This document shows positions 39,558 to 48,261 of a DNA stretch of 64,000 nucleotides, piece by piece. Source of the stretch: Actinomycetota bacterium (GTDB lineage: Bacteria; Actinomycetota; Nitriliruptoria; Nitriliruptorales; Nitriliruptoraceae). The notes beneath the pieces are model-generated. The model was not told the origin of the DNA and did no database searches. It was given only the letters and a program-made list of their open reading frames with translations. The stretch's first letter is position 1; every line of letters begins with the position of its first letter. The position numbers were made by a program, and so were the translations under genes. Where the stretch lies: positions 1 to 64,000 of the forward strand of contig JAHWKY010000024.1 of assembly GCA_019347575.1 (NCBI GenBank), written 5' to 3'.

Positions 39558-40484
39558 GTGACCGCCAGAGTGATCGCCTTCGCCAACCAGAAGGGTGGTG
39601 TCGGCAAGACGACCTCGGCGCTGACCGTCGCCGCCGCGATGGCCGAGCTCGACCGCGCCGTGCTCGTGATCGACCTCGATCCGCAGGCGTGCCTGACGTT
39701 CTCGCTGGGCTACGACCCCGATTCCGTGCAGCCATCGCTGCACGACACCGTCGTCGGGCGCGCCCCGCTGGTCGAGACCATCGTGCAGCACCGCGAGGTC
39801 GACCTCGCCCCGTCGAACATCGACCTCGCCGGGGCGGAGGTGACGCTGCTCAGCCGGACGGGGCGGGAGTACCTGATGCGTGGCGAGCTGGCCGAGCTCC
39901 TCGACAGCTACGACCGCATCATCATCGACTGTCCGCCGTCGTTGGGTGTGTTGACGATCAACGGGCTGACGGCCGCGGACGAGGTCGTGATCCCGGTGCA
40001 GTGCGAGACGCTGTCTCACCGCGGGGTGGCGCAGCTGCTCGAGACGATCCAGGACGTCAAGCGGCTCACCAACCGCACCCTCGAGACACGGGGCATCATC
40101 GCGACCCTCTTCGATCCGCGTACGAACCACAGCCGTGACGTGCTCCGCGACCTGCTGGCGCGCTACGGCCTGCCGCTCATCGGTCCGCCGGTGCGCAAGT
40201 CGATCCGCTTCGCCGAGGCGCCGACCGAGGGGGCCAGCGTGCTGCGGCTCTCGGGTTCGATCCCCGGAGCGGCTGCCTACCGAGCGATCGCGCGCGAGCT
40301 GCTGGGTCTGCCCGTCCCGCCCGGGCTGTACGAGGACGCCGGATGGGACGACGAGCGCCGCGACGACGTGCTCGGAACCGAGGAGGAGGTCTCGGGGGGA
40401 TCGACGACCGATACGCAGGGTTCCGACGAGGAGGAGCTCGTCGTGCGCGATCTCGACGTGGAGGCCGAGCGTGCCCGCACGTGA
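39558..40484 (+). CDS. ParA/Soj-family ATPase
   Basis: The 308-residue protein has a deviant Walker A motif QKGGVGKTT, VIDLDPQACLTFSLG and DCPPSLGVLTINGL, all intact. GTG 39558 has GGGGA five bases upstream; TTG 39534 overlapping the preceding stop is an alternative. About 55 extra acidic residues follow the ATPase domain (SGGSTTDTQGSDEEELVV). No ParB gene or parS-like site is adjacent, so this is likely an orphan ParA that positions another cargo rather than the chromosomal segregation gene. Confidence 0.9.
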   Translation: MTARVIAFANQKGGVGKTTSALTVAAAMAELDRAVLVIDLDPQACLTFSLGYDPDSVQPSLHDTVVGRAPLVETIVQHREVDLAPSNIDLAGAEVTLLSRTGREYLMRGELAELLDSYDRIIIDCPPSLGVLTINGLTAADEVVIPVQCETLSHRGVAQLLETIQDVKRLTNRTLETRGIIATLFDPRTNHSRDVLRDLLARYGLPLIGPPVRKSIRFAEAPTEGASVLRLSGSIPGAAAYRAIARELLGLPVPPGLYEDAGWDDERRDDVLGTEEEVSGGSTTDTQGSDEEELVVRDLDVEAERART

Positions 40485-40806
40485 CCCGCGGTTCGATCGG
40501 GTCTCTCGCCCCGACCCCAAGAGCCTCCCTGAGCGCGACGGCGCGGGGAAGGAAGCCCTCTACACGACCTCGCCCGAGGCGCCCCCGACCGCACCCGTCA
40601 CGATCCACTGCGAGCGCTGCGGTACTCAGCGGGCGCTCAAGGTCGGCGACCTGCTCAGCCTCGTGCGGCCGCCGATGTTCGTGAACCCGATGCGCGATGG
40701 TGGCCGCGTCTGGGCCCGCTGTCCCGCCTGCGAGAAGCGCTCGTGGCTGCGCTTCCGCGTCGCTGGGACCCTCGGCGCGTACCTCAACCGTCCCGACCCG
40801 GACTGA
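40471..40806 (+). CDS. Small zinc-ribbon protein
   Basis: The protein has 111 residues from GTG 40471, overlapping the ParA gene by 14 bases with a GAGG site. Two CxxC pairs (HCERCGTQRA and RCPACEKRSW), 43 residues apart, form a likely treble-clef or zinc ribbon. The N-terminal 40 residues are probably disordered. The overlap suggests co-translation with ParA and a shared process. Family unknown to me. Confidence 0.75.
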   Translation: MPARDPRFDRVSRPDPKSLPERDGAGKEALYTTSPEAPPTAPVTIHCERCGTQRALKVGDLLSLVRPPMFVNPMRDGGRVWARCPACEKRSWLRFRVAGTLGAYLNRPDPD

Positions 40807-40852
40807 TCCCTGCAGATCGAAGGACCGAGCCGAGTCCTCCGAGCACGGTCGG

Positions 40853-42706
40853 TCAGGGGATGTGCTCGACCTTCAGTGGCCGCGACAGGCGCGGCTGGCC
40901 GTTCCCCCGGGGCTGAGGGACCGGCTCGGGGCGCTCGTGCTGACCTGCGCGCGAGCTGTCGTCATCCCGGCGTCCCGACCGGCGTGAGCCCCCCTCGGAA
41001 CCCGCCTTCGCCCCGGCCGTCGCCCTCGACCCAGAACCAGACCGCGATCGGGAACCGGACTTCGACCCCGAACGGGACGAGGACCGCTGGCCAGAGGAGT
41101 CGCCGCTCGTGGATCGGGCGCGCGACCGGCTGCGGCCGCTGGACCGTCCACCGGTGTCCGCTGTCGACTCGCGGCCCGCATCCGCGTCCATCTCCGGGGT
41201 GATCCGCGAGCGGGTCCGGGTCCGCACGACCTCGCTGTCGTCACCGAGATCGAACGACGGCTCGGCGTTCACGGTTGTCGGCTCCTGGAGCTGAGGATCC
41301 GCTCGCTCGGGTTCGCGGCCACGGCTACGCGAGCGCTCCGCCTCGTCGGTCTTGCTGGGCTTCTGCTCGCTCCTACCGGATCGCTGGTCGCGCTTGCTGG
41401 GCTTCTGCTCGCTCCTGCCGGGCCGCGGGTCGTTCTTGCTGGGCTTGCGCCCGCTCCTGGCGGATCCGCGGCTCTTCGCCCCGCGACCCTCGCCCGACCC
41501 GGCGCTCCTCCCGAACTGGTCCCACGGCGTCGCCGCGGGCAGATCGAAGCGCTCGGTGAGTTCCTTCGACGTGGAGAAGACCTCCTCGAAGGTGTGCTCG
41601 CGCAGCTCGAGGGCCTTGCGGATGACGTTGAGCCGATCGACTTCGGCGTGGGTGGCGAAGGTGATGGCCACGCCGTGCTCGCCTGCGCGGGCGGTCCGCC
41701 CGACGCGGTGCAGGTACATCTTCTCGTCGTCGGGGCAGTCGTAGTTGACGACGTGGGTCATCCCGCCGATGTCGAGGCCGCGGGCGGCGACCTCGGTGGC
41801 GACGAGGACGTCCACCTTGTTGTCGCGGAAGCGACCGAGGTTGCGTTCGCGTGTCTGCTGGCGCAGGTCGCCGTGGATCGCGATGGAATCGACCCCGAGA
41901 TCGTTGAGCTCCTGCACGAGCCGGTCCGCCATGTACTTGGTACGGGTGAAGACGAGGGCGAGACCGCGCGCCGGCTGCTGGAGGACGCGTGCGAGTACGC
42001 GCGGCTTGTCGAGCTTGTGCGTGATGAAGAAGTGATGCTCGATGCCCGATGGCATCGACAGCTCCTGGTCCTGCGCGCGCAGGAACGTCGGCTTGCGCAG
42101 GTACCGGCGAGCCAACTCGACGATCTCGGAGCGCATCGTCGCGCTGAAGAGCAGCGTCTGGCGGTCGTCGGGACACGCGCGGATGAGACGTTCGACGTCC
42201 GGCAGGAAGCCCATGTCGAGCATCTCGTCGGCCTCGTCGAGCACGAGGGTGCGGATCGTGGACAGGTCGAGGTTGCCGCGTCCGAGGTGGTCGAGCAGCC
42301 GTCCCGGCGTCCCCACGACGATGTGCGCCCCGCCCGTCAGAGCCTTGGCCTGGGGTTCGATCGGCACACCGCCGTAGACGGCGGCCACGGTGACGTCCGA
42401 CTCGCGGCCAGCCTTGGTCAGGTCCTCGACGATCTGCAGGCACAGCTCACGCGTGGGCGTGACGATGAGGCCCTGGGCCTTCTTGAAGGTCGGGTCGACG
42501 TGCTGCAGGATGGGCAGTCCGAACGCGAGCGTCTTGCCCGACCCGGTGCGGGCCTGCCCGATCAGGTCGTGTCGGTCGAGCGCGAGCGGGATCGCCAGGC
42601 TCTGGATCTCGAAGGGTTCGGAGATGCCGTCGTCGGCGAGGGGGAGGGTGAAGGTCTCGGCGAGACCGAGGTCGGAGAAGGTCGGCTTCGTGGGAACGTT
42701 CGTCAA
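40853..42706 (-). CDS. DEAD-box RNA helicase with RS/K-rich tail
   Basis: The protein has 617 residues from TTG 42706. The helicase core (about 8-380) has Q35, Walker A ARTGSGKT (52-59), PTRELCLQIV, DEAD, SAT, ARGLDIGG and HRVGRTARAG. The 230-residue tail is disordered and basic: about three copies of a 14-residue unit (RSEQKPSKRDQRSG type), then arginine/serine-rich sequence. Such tails bind RNA in cold-shock or ribosome-assembly helicases (CsdA/RhlE type). A minus-strand TACGCT far upstream predicts a leader of about 115 bases, typical of self-regulated helicase mRNAs. Confidence 0.92.
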   Translation of the reverse strand: MTNVPTKPTFSDLGLAETFTLPLADDGISEPFEIQSLAIPLALDRHDLIGQARTGSGKTLAFGLPILQHVDPTFKKAQGLIVTPTRELCLQIVEDLTKAGRESDVTVAAVYGGVPIEPQAKALTGGAHIVVGTPGRLLDHLGRGNLDLSTIRTLVLDEADEMLDMGFLPDVERLIRACPDDRQTLLFSATMRSEIVELARRYLRKPTFLRAQDQELSMPSGIEHHFFITHKLDKPRVLARVLQQPARGLALVFTRTKYMADRLVQELNDLGVDSIAIHGDLRQQTRERNLGRFRDNKVDVLVATEVAARGLDIGGMTHVVNYDCPDDEKMYLHRVGRTARAGEHGVAITFATHAEVDRLNVIRKALELREHTFEEVFSTSKELTERFDLPAATPWDQFGRSAGSGEGRGAKSRGSARSGRKPSKNDPRPGRSEQKPSKRDQRSGRSEQKPSKTDEAERSRSRGREPERADPQLQEPTTVNAEPSFDLGDDSEVVRTRTRSRITPEMDADAGRESTADTGGRSSGRSRSRARSTSGDSSGQRSSSRSGSKSGSRSRSGSGSRATAGAKAGSEGGSRRSGRRDDDSSRAGQHERPEPVPQPRGNGQPRLSRPLKVEHIP

Positions 42707-42827
42707 GTGGAGGTCTCTCGTCGTGCTCGTCCGGCCGCGGTTGCGGGTCGGTGAGCGATGTGGATGTCCGTGCGCGAGGATCCGTGCGGTGTCCGCCGGG
42801 ACCGAAGGAGGCGCGTGGACAAGGTCC

Positions 42828-42833
42828 AGCGTA
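42828..42833 (-). promoter_or_regulatory. -10 element (TACGCT) of the helicase, long leader
   Basis: Minus-strand TACGCT lies 121 bases before the TTG at 42706, so the mRNA would have a leader of about 115 bases. Confidence 0.4.
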
Positions 42834-42893
42834 CCAGGTGGGGGCCTCGCTCGACGGTCTGGGCGCGATTGGAGCGCTCTCGGCTACCGCCGG

Positions 42894-42899
42894 TAGTGT
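42894..42899 (+). promoter_or_regulatory. -10 element (TAGTGT) of acyl-CoA dehydrogenase 2
   Basis: The TAGTGT hexamer lies 57 bases before the GTG, divergent from the helicase promoter. Confidence 0.4.
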
Positions 42900-42956
42900 G
42901 GCGGACGCGGACCCGGGCCGGGTGCCACACGTGCCACCTCCCACGAGGAGCTCGAC

Positions 42957-44198
42957 GTGACCTTCAACCTCCAGCTCACCGAGGAGCAGATCCAGGCCCA
43001 GAAGTGGGCGCACGAGTTCGCCCAGAAGGAGATGCGTGAGGCGGAGGTCGACGGTCTCGCGGCCCACCGCTACTACGACGAGCACGAGGAGTTCCCCTGG
43101 CCCATCGTCGAGAAGGCGGCCCAGATCGGGCTGTACGGCATGGACTACTACCAGATGGCCGGGCAGGACCCCAGCGGCCTGACCTCGGGCCTCATCCTCG
43201 AGGAGACCTTCTGGGGTTGCGCGGGCATCGGGCTGGCGATCTTCGGTTCCGGGCTCTGCCTCGCGGGCCTCGCCTCGTCGGGAACGCCGGAACAGATCGG
43301 CGAGTGGGCTCCGCGCATCTTCGGGACCCCCGACGACGTCAAGGTCGGCGCCTACGCGGTCACCGAGCCAGGTGCCGGTTCGGACGTGTCGCGCATCCGG
43401 ACCCGCGTCGAGAGGGTCGATGGGGGCTGGGTCCTCAACGGCGAGAAGATCTGGATCACCAACGGCGGCATTGCGGACGTCCACGTCGTCGTCGCGACCG
43501 TCGATCCCAAGCTCGGCCACCGCGGTCAGGCGTCGTTCATCGTCACCCAGGACATGGACGGCTTCTCGATGTCCAAGAAGCAGAAGAAGCTGGGCATCCG
43601 TGCCTCGCACACCGCCGAGCTGACCTTCCAGGACGTCTTCGTGCCCGACGAGAACCTGCTCGGTGGCGAGGACAAGCTGAACGCCAAGATCGAGGGCGCC
43701 CGCAACCCCGATCGGGCGCGGAAGGCCAAGTCCGGGGCGCTGTCCACCTTCGAGGCGACCCGCCCGCTGGTGGGGATCCAGGCGGTCGGCATCGCCCGCG
43801 CCGCGTTCGAGTTCGCGCGTGACTACGCGATGGAGCGCGAGACCTTCGGTGTACCGATCATCCGCCACCAGGCGATCGCTTTCAAGCTCGCCGACATGGC
43901 GACCGAGATCGACGCCGCTCGCCTGCTGTGCTGGCGCGGCATCAACATGGGGACGACCCAGACGCCCTACGTGCAGGGTGAGGGGTCCATGGCGAAGCTG
44001 AAGGCCGGCAAGGTCGCCGTGTGGGCCACCGACGAGGCGATCCAGATCCTCGGCGGCTTCGGCTACAGCCGCGAGTTCCCGGTCGAGAAGTGGCACCGCG
44101 ATGCCAAGATCTACGAGATCTTCGAGGGCACCAAGGAGATCCAGCAGCTGGTCATCTCGCGTCAGATCGCCCGGGCCGCCGGCGGGGACGGTGCCTAG
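42957..44198 (+). CDS. Acyl-CoA dehydrogenase (2)
   Basis: This 413-residue FAD-dependent acyl-CoA dehydrogenase begins at GTG 42957 after a CGAGGAG site. It has YAVTEPGAGSDVSRIRT and WVLNGEKIWITNGG for FAD binding, GFGYSREFPVEKWHRDAKIY, and the catalytic glutamate in EIFEGTKEIQQL. Compared with gene 1 it has an extra loop (about 235-262, KIEGARNPDRARKAKSGALS), so it belongs to a different subfamily. Substrate unknown. It converges on the proline/glutamate-rich gene. Confidence 0.93.
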   Translation: MTFNLQLTEEQIQAQKWAHEFAQKEMREAEVDGLAAHRYYDEHEEFPWPIVEKAAQIGLYGMDYYQMAGQDPSGLTSGLILEETFWGCAGIGLAIFGSGLCLAGLASSGTPEQIGEWAPRIFGTPDDVKVGAYAVTEPGAGSDVSRIRTRVERVDGGWVLNGEKIWITNGGIADVHVVVATVDPKLGHRGQASFIVTQDMDGFSMSKKQKKLGIRASHTAELTFQDVFVPDENLLGGEDKLNAKIEGARNPDRARKAKSGALSTFEATRPLVGIQAVGIARAAFEFARDYAMERETFGVPIIRHQAIAFKLADMATEIDAARLLCWRGINMGTTQTPYVQGEGSMAKLKAGKVAVWATDEAIQILGGFGYSREFPVEKWHRDAKIYEIFEGTKEIQQLVISRQIARAAGGDGA

Positions 44199-44227
44199 GA
44201 GGGCACAGGCGTCCTAGCGCGCTCTCC

Positions 44228-44755
44228 TCAGTCGCGGGTGCCCTCGTCGCCACCCACCTTCCGGCGTAGGCCGTGCCGGCCATCGCGCGCGAGCACGATC
44301 GCCTCGGAGGGGGTCAGGTCGAGGGGCGTCGATCGGCCCTGGAGTCGCTCGTCGTGCACCGTCACCTCCAGCGACGTCTCGACCGGAGCCGCGGTGCGTG
44401 GGGGTCGCGGCCGCGGGGGTGCGGGCGGAGGTGGTGCCGGCTCCGGCTCGCGTGCCGCGGGTTCGGGCTCGGGCGGGGCGGGTTCGGGCTCGGGCGGGGT
44501 GGGTTCGGGCTCGGGCTCTGGTTCCGGTTCGTACACGGGTAGCGGTTCAGGCTCGGGTGCGGGCTCCGGCTCGGGCTCAGGTTCCTCGTCCTGCGGTCGG
44601 GTCGGGCCCGGCGGCGTGGGCAGGGGGAACAGATGCGTCTCGACCCGCGGCGCGACTGGTGTCCGCTCGGGCGGCTTGGTCGCGGTGAAGCTCTCGAAGG
44701 TCTCGACCTCGGCCTGTGCGTCCTCTGCCCTCTTCCGGCGACGCCAGAAGGCCAC
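44228..44755 (-). CDS. Proline/glutamate-repeat protein
   Basis: The protein has 175 residues from GTG 44755, preceded by GGGAGG. The N-terminus is basic (MAFWRRRKRAEDAQ). A central segment (about 55-125) is almost wholly PE/EP dipeptides, which would form a stiff, acidic, disordered rod. The last 50 residues are ordinary (VHDERLQGRSTPLDLTPSEA and a basic end). No signal peptide is seen. It may act as a spacer or cytoplasmic scaffold; function unknown. The repetitive GGCTCG/GGTTCG DNA could vary in length by slippage. Confidence 0.65.
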   Translation of the reverse strand: MAFWRRRKRAEDAQAEVETFESFTATKPPERTPVAPRVETHLFPLPTPPGPTRPQDEEPEPEPEPAPEPEPLPVYEPEPEPEPEPTPPEPEPAPPEPEPAAREPEPAPPPPAPPRPRPPRTAAPVETSLEVTVHDERLQGRSTPLDLTPSEAIVLARDGRHGLRRKVGGDEGTRD

Positions 44756-44896
44756 AGCCGTCCTCCCTGTGCGGTTACCGGGTGCGGTTACGGGTTCTGG
44801 TCACGGGGGGCGTGAAGCGGCGCTTGAGTTGACGCGTTACCGCGCCGAAGCTCACCTTACCGGGGGGCGTGCGCCCCGCGACGGAACGAGGACCCG

Positions 44897-45682
44897 ATGC
44901 CGCTCGATCACCGCGAGGTGGAGACGGCCGTGGCCGCGGTCGACGGCGTGGCCACCGCCAGCGTGCGCCCCTCCGAGTCCGGTCGTGCCCGTCTGCGGAT
45001 CACGTTGGCCCCGGGCGGTGACGCCGATGTGGTCGCCCAGAACGTCTCCGACCTGCTGAGGACCCGCTTCGGCCTCGCTATCGACCCGTCCGCGATCCGT
45101 CCGCGCCCCGCCGGTTCGGACGAGGCCGAGCCCGAGGCGGAGCCGACCGTCGCTCCCGGGACGCCGCGCGCCCCCTCGACGCCTCCACAACCCGAGGCCG
45201 CCGCCGCGGAAGGGCCGGAGCCAGACGTCCGTGGGCCATCGCGCGAGATCAGCCGGACGCGAGCCCAGCCCTCGGCGGATGATGACGGGCGCAACGGCCG
45301 GCCCGTCATCCGTGATCTGCTCGTCACCGAGGAGGGACTGGGCGTGCGTGCGCGCGTCGTGCTCCACAGCGAGGGCCGCGACCTCACCGGCGAGGCGACC
45401 GCAGCGAAGACCCACAAGGCGACCCTGCGTGCCATCGCGCGGGCCGGGCTCGCCGCGATCGAGGCCATGCTGGGCGATCGCGCGCGGCTCGAGCTCGAGT
45501 CGCTGCAGCTGACCGACGACGGGGAGGATCAGCAGGTCGTGGTCAGCGTGGCGTTCGTCACGCGTGCGGGGACCGAGAAGCTCGTGGGAGGCGCGGTCGT
45601 GCGGGGCGACGATCAGACCGCTGCGCTGCGGGCGGCCCTCGATGCCATCAACCGGCGCGTGACCAACGTACCGGTGGTGTGA
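44897..45682 (+). CDS. Conserved hypothetical protein, two-domain, with Pro-rich linker
   Basis: The protein has 261 residues from ATG 44897 with an ACGAGG site. Two small alpha/beta domains (about 1-65 and 135-261) flank a proline/alanine/glutamate-rich linker. The second domain (RDLLVTEEGLGVRARVVLHS, GEATAAKTHKATLRAIARAG, GTEKLVGGAVVRGDDQTAAL) has the look of a LeuA-allosteric-like or dsRBD-like dimerisation fold. The assignment is tentative. It is divergent from the proline/glutamate-repeat gene; both have extended low-complexity segments. Confidence 0.7.
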   Translation: MPLDHREVETAVAAVDGVATASVRPSESGRARLRITLAPGGDADVVAQNVSDLLRTRFGLAIDPSAIRPRPAGSDEAEPEAEPTVAPGTPRAPSTPPQPEAAAAEGPEPDVRGPSREISRTRAQPSADDDGRNGRPVIRDLLVTEEGLGVRARVVLHSEGRDLTGEATAAKTHKATLRAIARAGLAAIEAMLGDRARLELESLQLTDDGEDQQVVVSVAFVTRAGTEKLVGGAVVRGDDQTAALRAALDAINRRVTNVPVV

Positions 45683-45686
45683 CCGG

Positions 45687-47426
45687 TCACCCGGGCAGCG
45701 CCTCATCTCGAGCCAGCGCGGCGTCCCCGACCGGGTCAGCGTCGTCGACGATCAGGTCGAGCCCACGTGCCGCGTAGCGACGCGCCACCGCCAGCCCGCG
45801 GCCGTCGTGCAGCCGCTCGAGGTCGTGCTGCGCCTGTGCCGCCAGCAAGACGGCCGTGTGGGCGCGGCCCAGCGTCACCGCGAAGCGGCGGGCTCCGTGC
45901 TGGGCGGCGTCCAGCCCGCCCTCCTCGAGGGCGCGAGCGACCCACGCGGCTGCATGGTCGGCGGCCGCGATGGCCGCGCGGCCGATCGACGCCAGATCGG
46001 GGTGGGCGCTGCGCTCGGCCTGGTCAGCGATCTCGGCGCGGTAGGCGGGCAGGGCACCGTCACGGGCGAGGGCACGGAGGGTGTCGAGCGAGAGCACGTT
46101 GGTGGTGCCCTCCCAGATGGGCAGCACCTGCGCGTCCCGGAGCAGCACCGGAAGGTGGGTGTCCTCGATGTAGCCCGCCCCGCCGAACGCCTCGAGCGCC
46201 TCGGACGCCGCCGCGACGGCCTGCTTGCCGGTCACCAGCTTCGCGACTGGCAGCAGCATCCGTAGCACCTGCCGCTCCTCGTCGCTGGCTTCTCCGCGTT
46301 CGGCACGGCCGAACAGCTCGACCGCGCGGAACGTCAGCTGCAGCGCGGCCTCGTGCTCGACGCGTAGGTCGGCCAGGGTCACCTGGTGCAGCGGCTGGTC
46401 CGCGAGGGCGCGGCCGAACGCGACCCGGCGGCGTGCGAAGTCGCGCGCGAGGGCGAGACCTCGACGGATCCCGCTGGCGGCCGAGACGGCGTTCCACAGC
46501 CGCGTCACCTGCAGCATCGGCACGATGTTACGGGTGCCGTCCGAGGGCCCGCCGACGAGGAAGCCGATGGTGCCGTCGAGGGCCAGCTCGGCCGTCGGCA
46601 TCTGCCGCGTCCCGAGCTTGTCCTTGAGGCGCAGGACCCGCAGGTCGTTGAGCGGGCCGTCCGGCTCCGGCCAGTGCGTCTCGACGTAGTACATCGCCAG
46701 GCCGCGTCCGCCGCCGGGGTTGCCCTCGGGGCGCGCGAGCGTCAGGGCCATCTCGGACGTGATGGCGGAGGTGAACCACTTGGTGCCGTGGAGCCTCCAG
46801 ACGTCCAAGCCGCGGTCGTCGATCCAGCCGTCCTTCGTGGCGGTCGTCTCGGACAGGCCCACGTCCGACCCGCCGGTGCGCTCCGTCATCCACTGCCCCG
46901 ACGTCCACGCGGTCGCCGGGTCGCGGCTGGTCAGGTGAGGTACCGCGCGGTCGATCAGCGCCTGCTCCCCGTGGTCGAGCAGCGTCCGGGCGGCACCGTC
47001 GGTCATCGCCAGGGGGCAGGAGTAGAGCGCGCTGGAAGGGTTGAACAGGTACGCCAGCGCCATCTGGTGCAGCCGCGACCACGCCCCGTGCGCATCCTCG
47101 TAGGCCGTGGCGACGACACCGTGCCGCGCGGCGTACGCGCCGATCCGCCCCCACGCCGGAGCGGTCTCGATGCGGTCGACGCGGCGTCCCCACGCATCGA
47201 AGTGGACGAGGCGGGGCTCGTTGTCGCGCCGGTTCATCTCGACGGCGAGGTCCCGCAGCTCGTTGGCGGCGAGGTGGCCCATCTCGGTCAGGCTCGGGGT
47301 GATCTCCGCGAGGACGTCCGCAGGCACGACCCGCTCGAGGTACGCCCGCAGGGCGTGATCGTCCTCCCACTCGTCGCGCAGCCGCGGCGCGTCCTGGAAG
47401 AAGCCAGCCTGGTCCACGGTGGTCAC
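45687..47426 (-). CDS. AidB-like acyl-CoA dehydrogenase
   Basis: This 579-residue protein is longer than ordinary acyl-CoA dehydrogenases. It has an N-terminal extension of about 170 residues, then SGQWMTERTGGSDVG, LHGTKWFTSAITSEMALTLA and FGGAGYIEDTHLPVLLRDAQ with LPIWEGTTNVLSLD, followed by an extra C-terminal helical domain. This is the AidB/very-long-chain layout. E. coli AidB is linked to alkylation damage, but most actinobacterial members are uncharacterised. GTG 47426 has a GGAGCGGAG site. It runs behind the SpoU gene on the same strand. Confidence 0.88.
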   Translation of the reverse strand: MTTVDQAGFFQDAPRLRDEWEDDHALRAYLERVVPADVLAEITPSLTEMGHLAANELRDLAVEMNRRDNEPRLVHFDAWGRRVDRIETAPAWGRIGAYAARHGVVATAYEDAHGAWSRLHQMALAYLFNPSSALYSCPLAMTDGAARTLLDHGEQALIDRAVPHLTSRDPATAWTSGQWMTERTGGSDVGLSETTATKDGWIDDRGLDVWRLHGTKWFTSAITSEMALTLARPEGNPGGGRGLAMYYVETHWPEPDGPLNDLRVLRLKDKLGTRQMPTAELALDGTIGFLVGGPSDGTRNIVPMLQVTRLWNAVSAASGIRRGLALARDFARRRVAFGRALADQPLHQVTLADLRVEHEAALQLTFRAVELFGRAERGEASDEERQVLRMLLPVAKLVTGKQAVAAASEALEAFGGAGYIEDTHLPVLLRDAQVLPIWEGTTNVLSLDTLRALARDGALPAYRAEIADQAERSAHPDLASIGRAAIAAADHAAAWVARALEEGGLDAAQHGARRFAVTLGRAHTAVLLAAQAQHDLERLHDGRGLAVARRYAARGLDLIVDDADPVGDAALARDEALPG

Positions 47427-47454
47427 GACATGCTCCGCTCCGCCTCTTGGGTCG

Positions 47455-48213
47455 TCAGCGTACGCTCCAGCGGGGCCGTTGCTCCAGCCCTCGCAGCGCG
47501 TAGAGCACCACCGCTACGGCGGTGGCGAGGTTGAGGCTCGACACCTCCGGCTGCATCGGCAGACGCACCACGTGATCGGCACGGTCCCGGGTGGCGGGGC
47601 GGACGCCGTCGCGTTCGGTCCCGAAGACCAGCACGGCATCGAGGGGCAGCGATGTCGGGTCGAGGACCGCTCCACCGGGATCGACCGCCACCAGCGCCCG
47701 GGGAGTGGAGGGCACGGCGTCGGTGCGAGCCACCGGCAGGGCGAACTGCAGCCCCGCGCCCCCCCTGACCGCCACCGGGTGCCAGGGATCGCTCGTCCCG
47801 GTCACCAGGAGTCCCGATGCCCCTGCAGCCGCCGCGACGCGCACACACGCGCCGATGTTGCCGAGGTGTCGTGGTTCCTCGAGAACGATGACGGGACCAG
47901 CGCTCCCGCGAAGCACCTCCGACGCATCGACGGTGGGGCGCTCTGCGACGGCGACGATCCCGTCAGGCGGCGGACGGGTGGTCAGGGTCTCGAAGACCGC
48001 GGGCGCGACCTCGACGGGCTCGACGTCGAGCAGATCGGGCAGGTCGGGTGCCAGGACCGTGGTCGCCCGCCGGAGGTCGACGCCCTCGCGCAGCACCACC
48101 GCCATCACCGCGGCGCCGAAGCGCAGGGCGTGCTTCAACGGGTGCAGGCCCGCGAGTAGCACCCGGTCGTGGTCCGAGGCGGCGCCCCGGACGGCATCCA
48201 TCGCGCTCGGCAC
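47455..48213 (-). CDS. SpoU/TrmH-family RNA 2'-O-ribose methyltransferase
   Basis: The protein has 252 residues. An N-terminal substrate-binding region (about 1-95) is followed by the SPOUT knot with motif 1 EEPRHLGNIGACVRVAAAAG, motif 2 VLVFGTERDGV and motif 3 MQPEVSSLNLATAVAVVLY. It methylates a ribose in rRNA or tRNA; the site cannot be told. GTG 48213 has an AAGGA site; ATG 48201 is an alternative. It is divergent from the FxsA gene. Confidence 0.9.
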   Translation of the reverse strand: MPSAMDAVRGAASDHDRVLLAGLHPLKHALRFGAAVMAVVLREGVDLRRATTVLAPDLPDLLDVEPVEVAPAVFETLTTRPPPDGIVAVAERPTVDASEVLRGSAGPVIVLEEPRHLGNIGACVRVAAAAGASGLLVTGTSDPWHPVAVRGGAGLQFALPVARTDAVPSTPRALVAVDPGGAVLDPTSLPLDAVLVFGTERDGVRPATRDRADHVVRLPMQPEVSSLNLATAVAVVLYALRGLEQRPRWSVR

Positions 48214-48237
48214 CGTGATCCTTCCCCGCCTGCGGGG

Positions 48238-48255
48238 ACGCTAGCCACGTAGGCT
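48238..48255. promoter_or_regulatory. Back-to-back -10 elements (SpoU / FxsA)
   Basis: Minus-strand TAGCGT (48243-48238) lies 24 bases before the SpoU GTG. Plus-strand TAGGCT (48250-48255) lies six bases before the FxsA GTG. Only six bases separate the hexamers. Confidence 0.6.
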
Positions 48256-48261
48256 TGCGCT

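Noticed and set aside
39558-40484. ParA as part of a chromosomal parABS origin region
   Set aside because: There is no ParB gene, parS-like palindrome, DnaA box cluster, rnpA, rpmH, dnaA or gidB gene nearby.
44400-44610. Short GC-rich repeats that could suggest a CRISPR or minisatellite
   Set aside because: There are no regular spacers, and the units translate into a continuous proline/glutamate frame with a good start and ribosome site.
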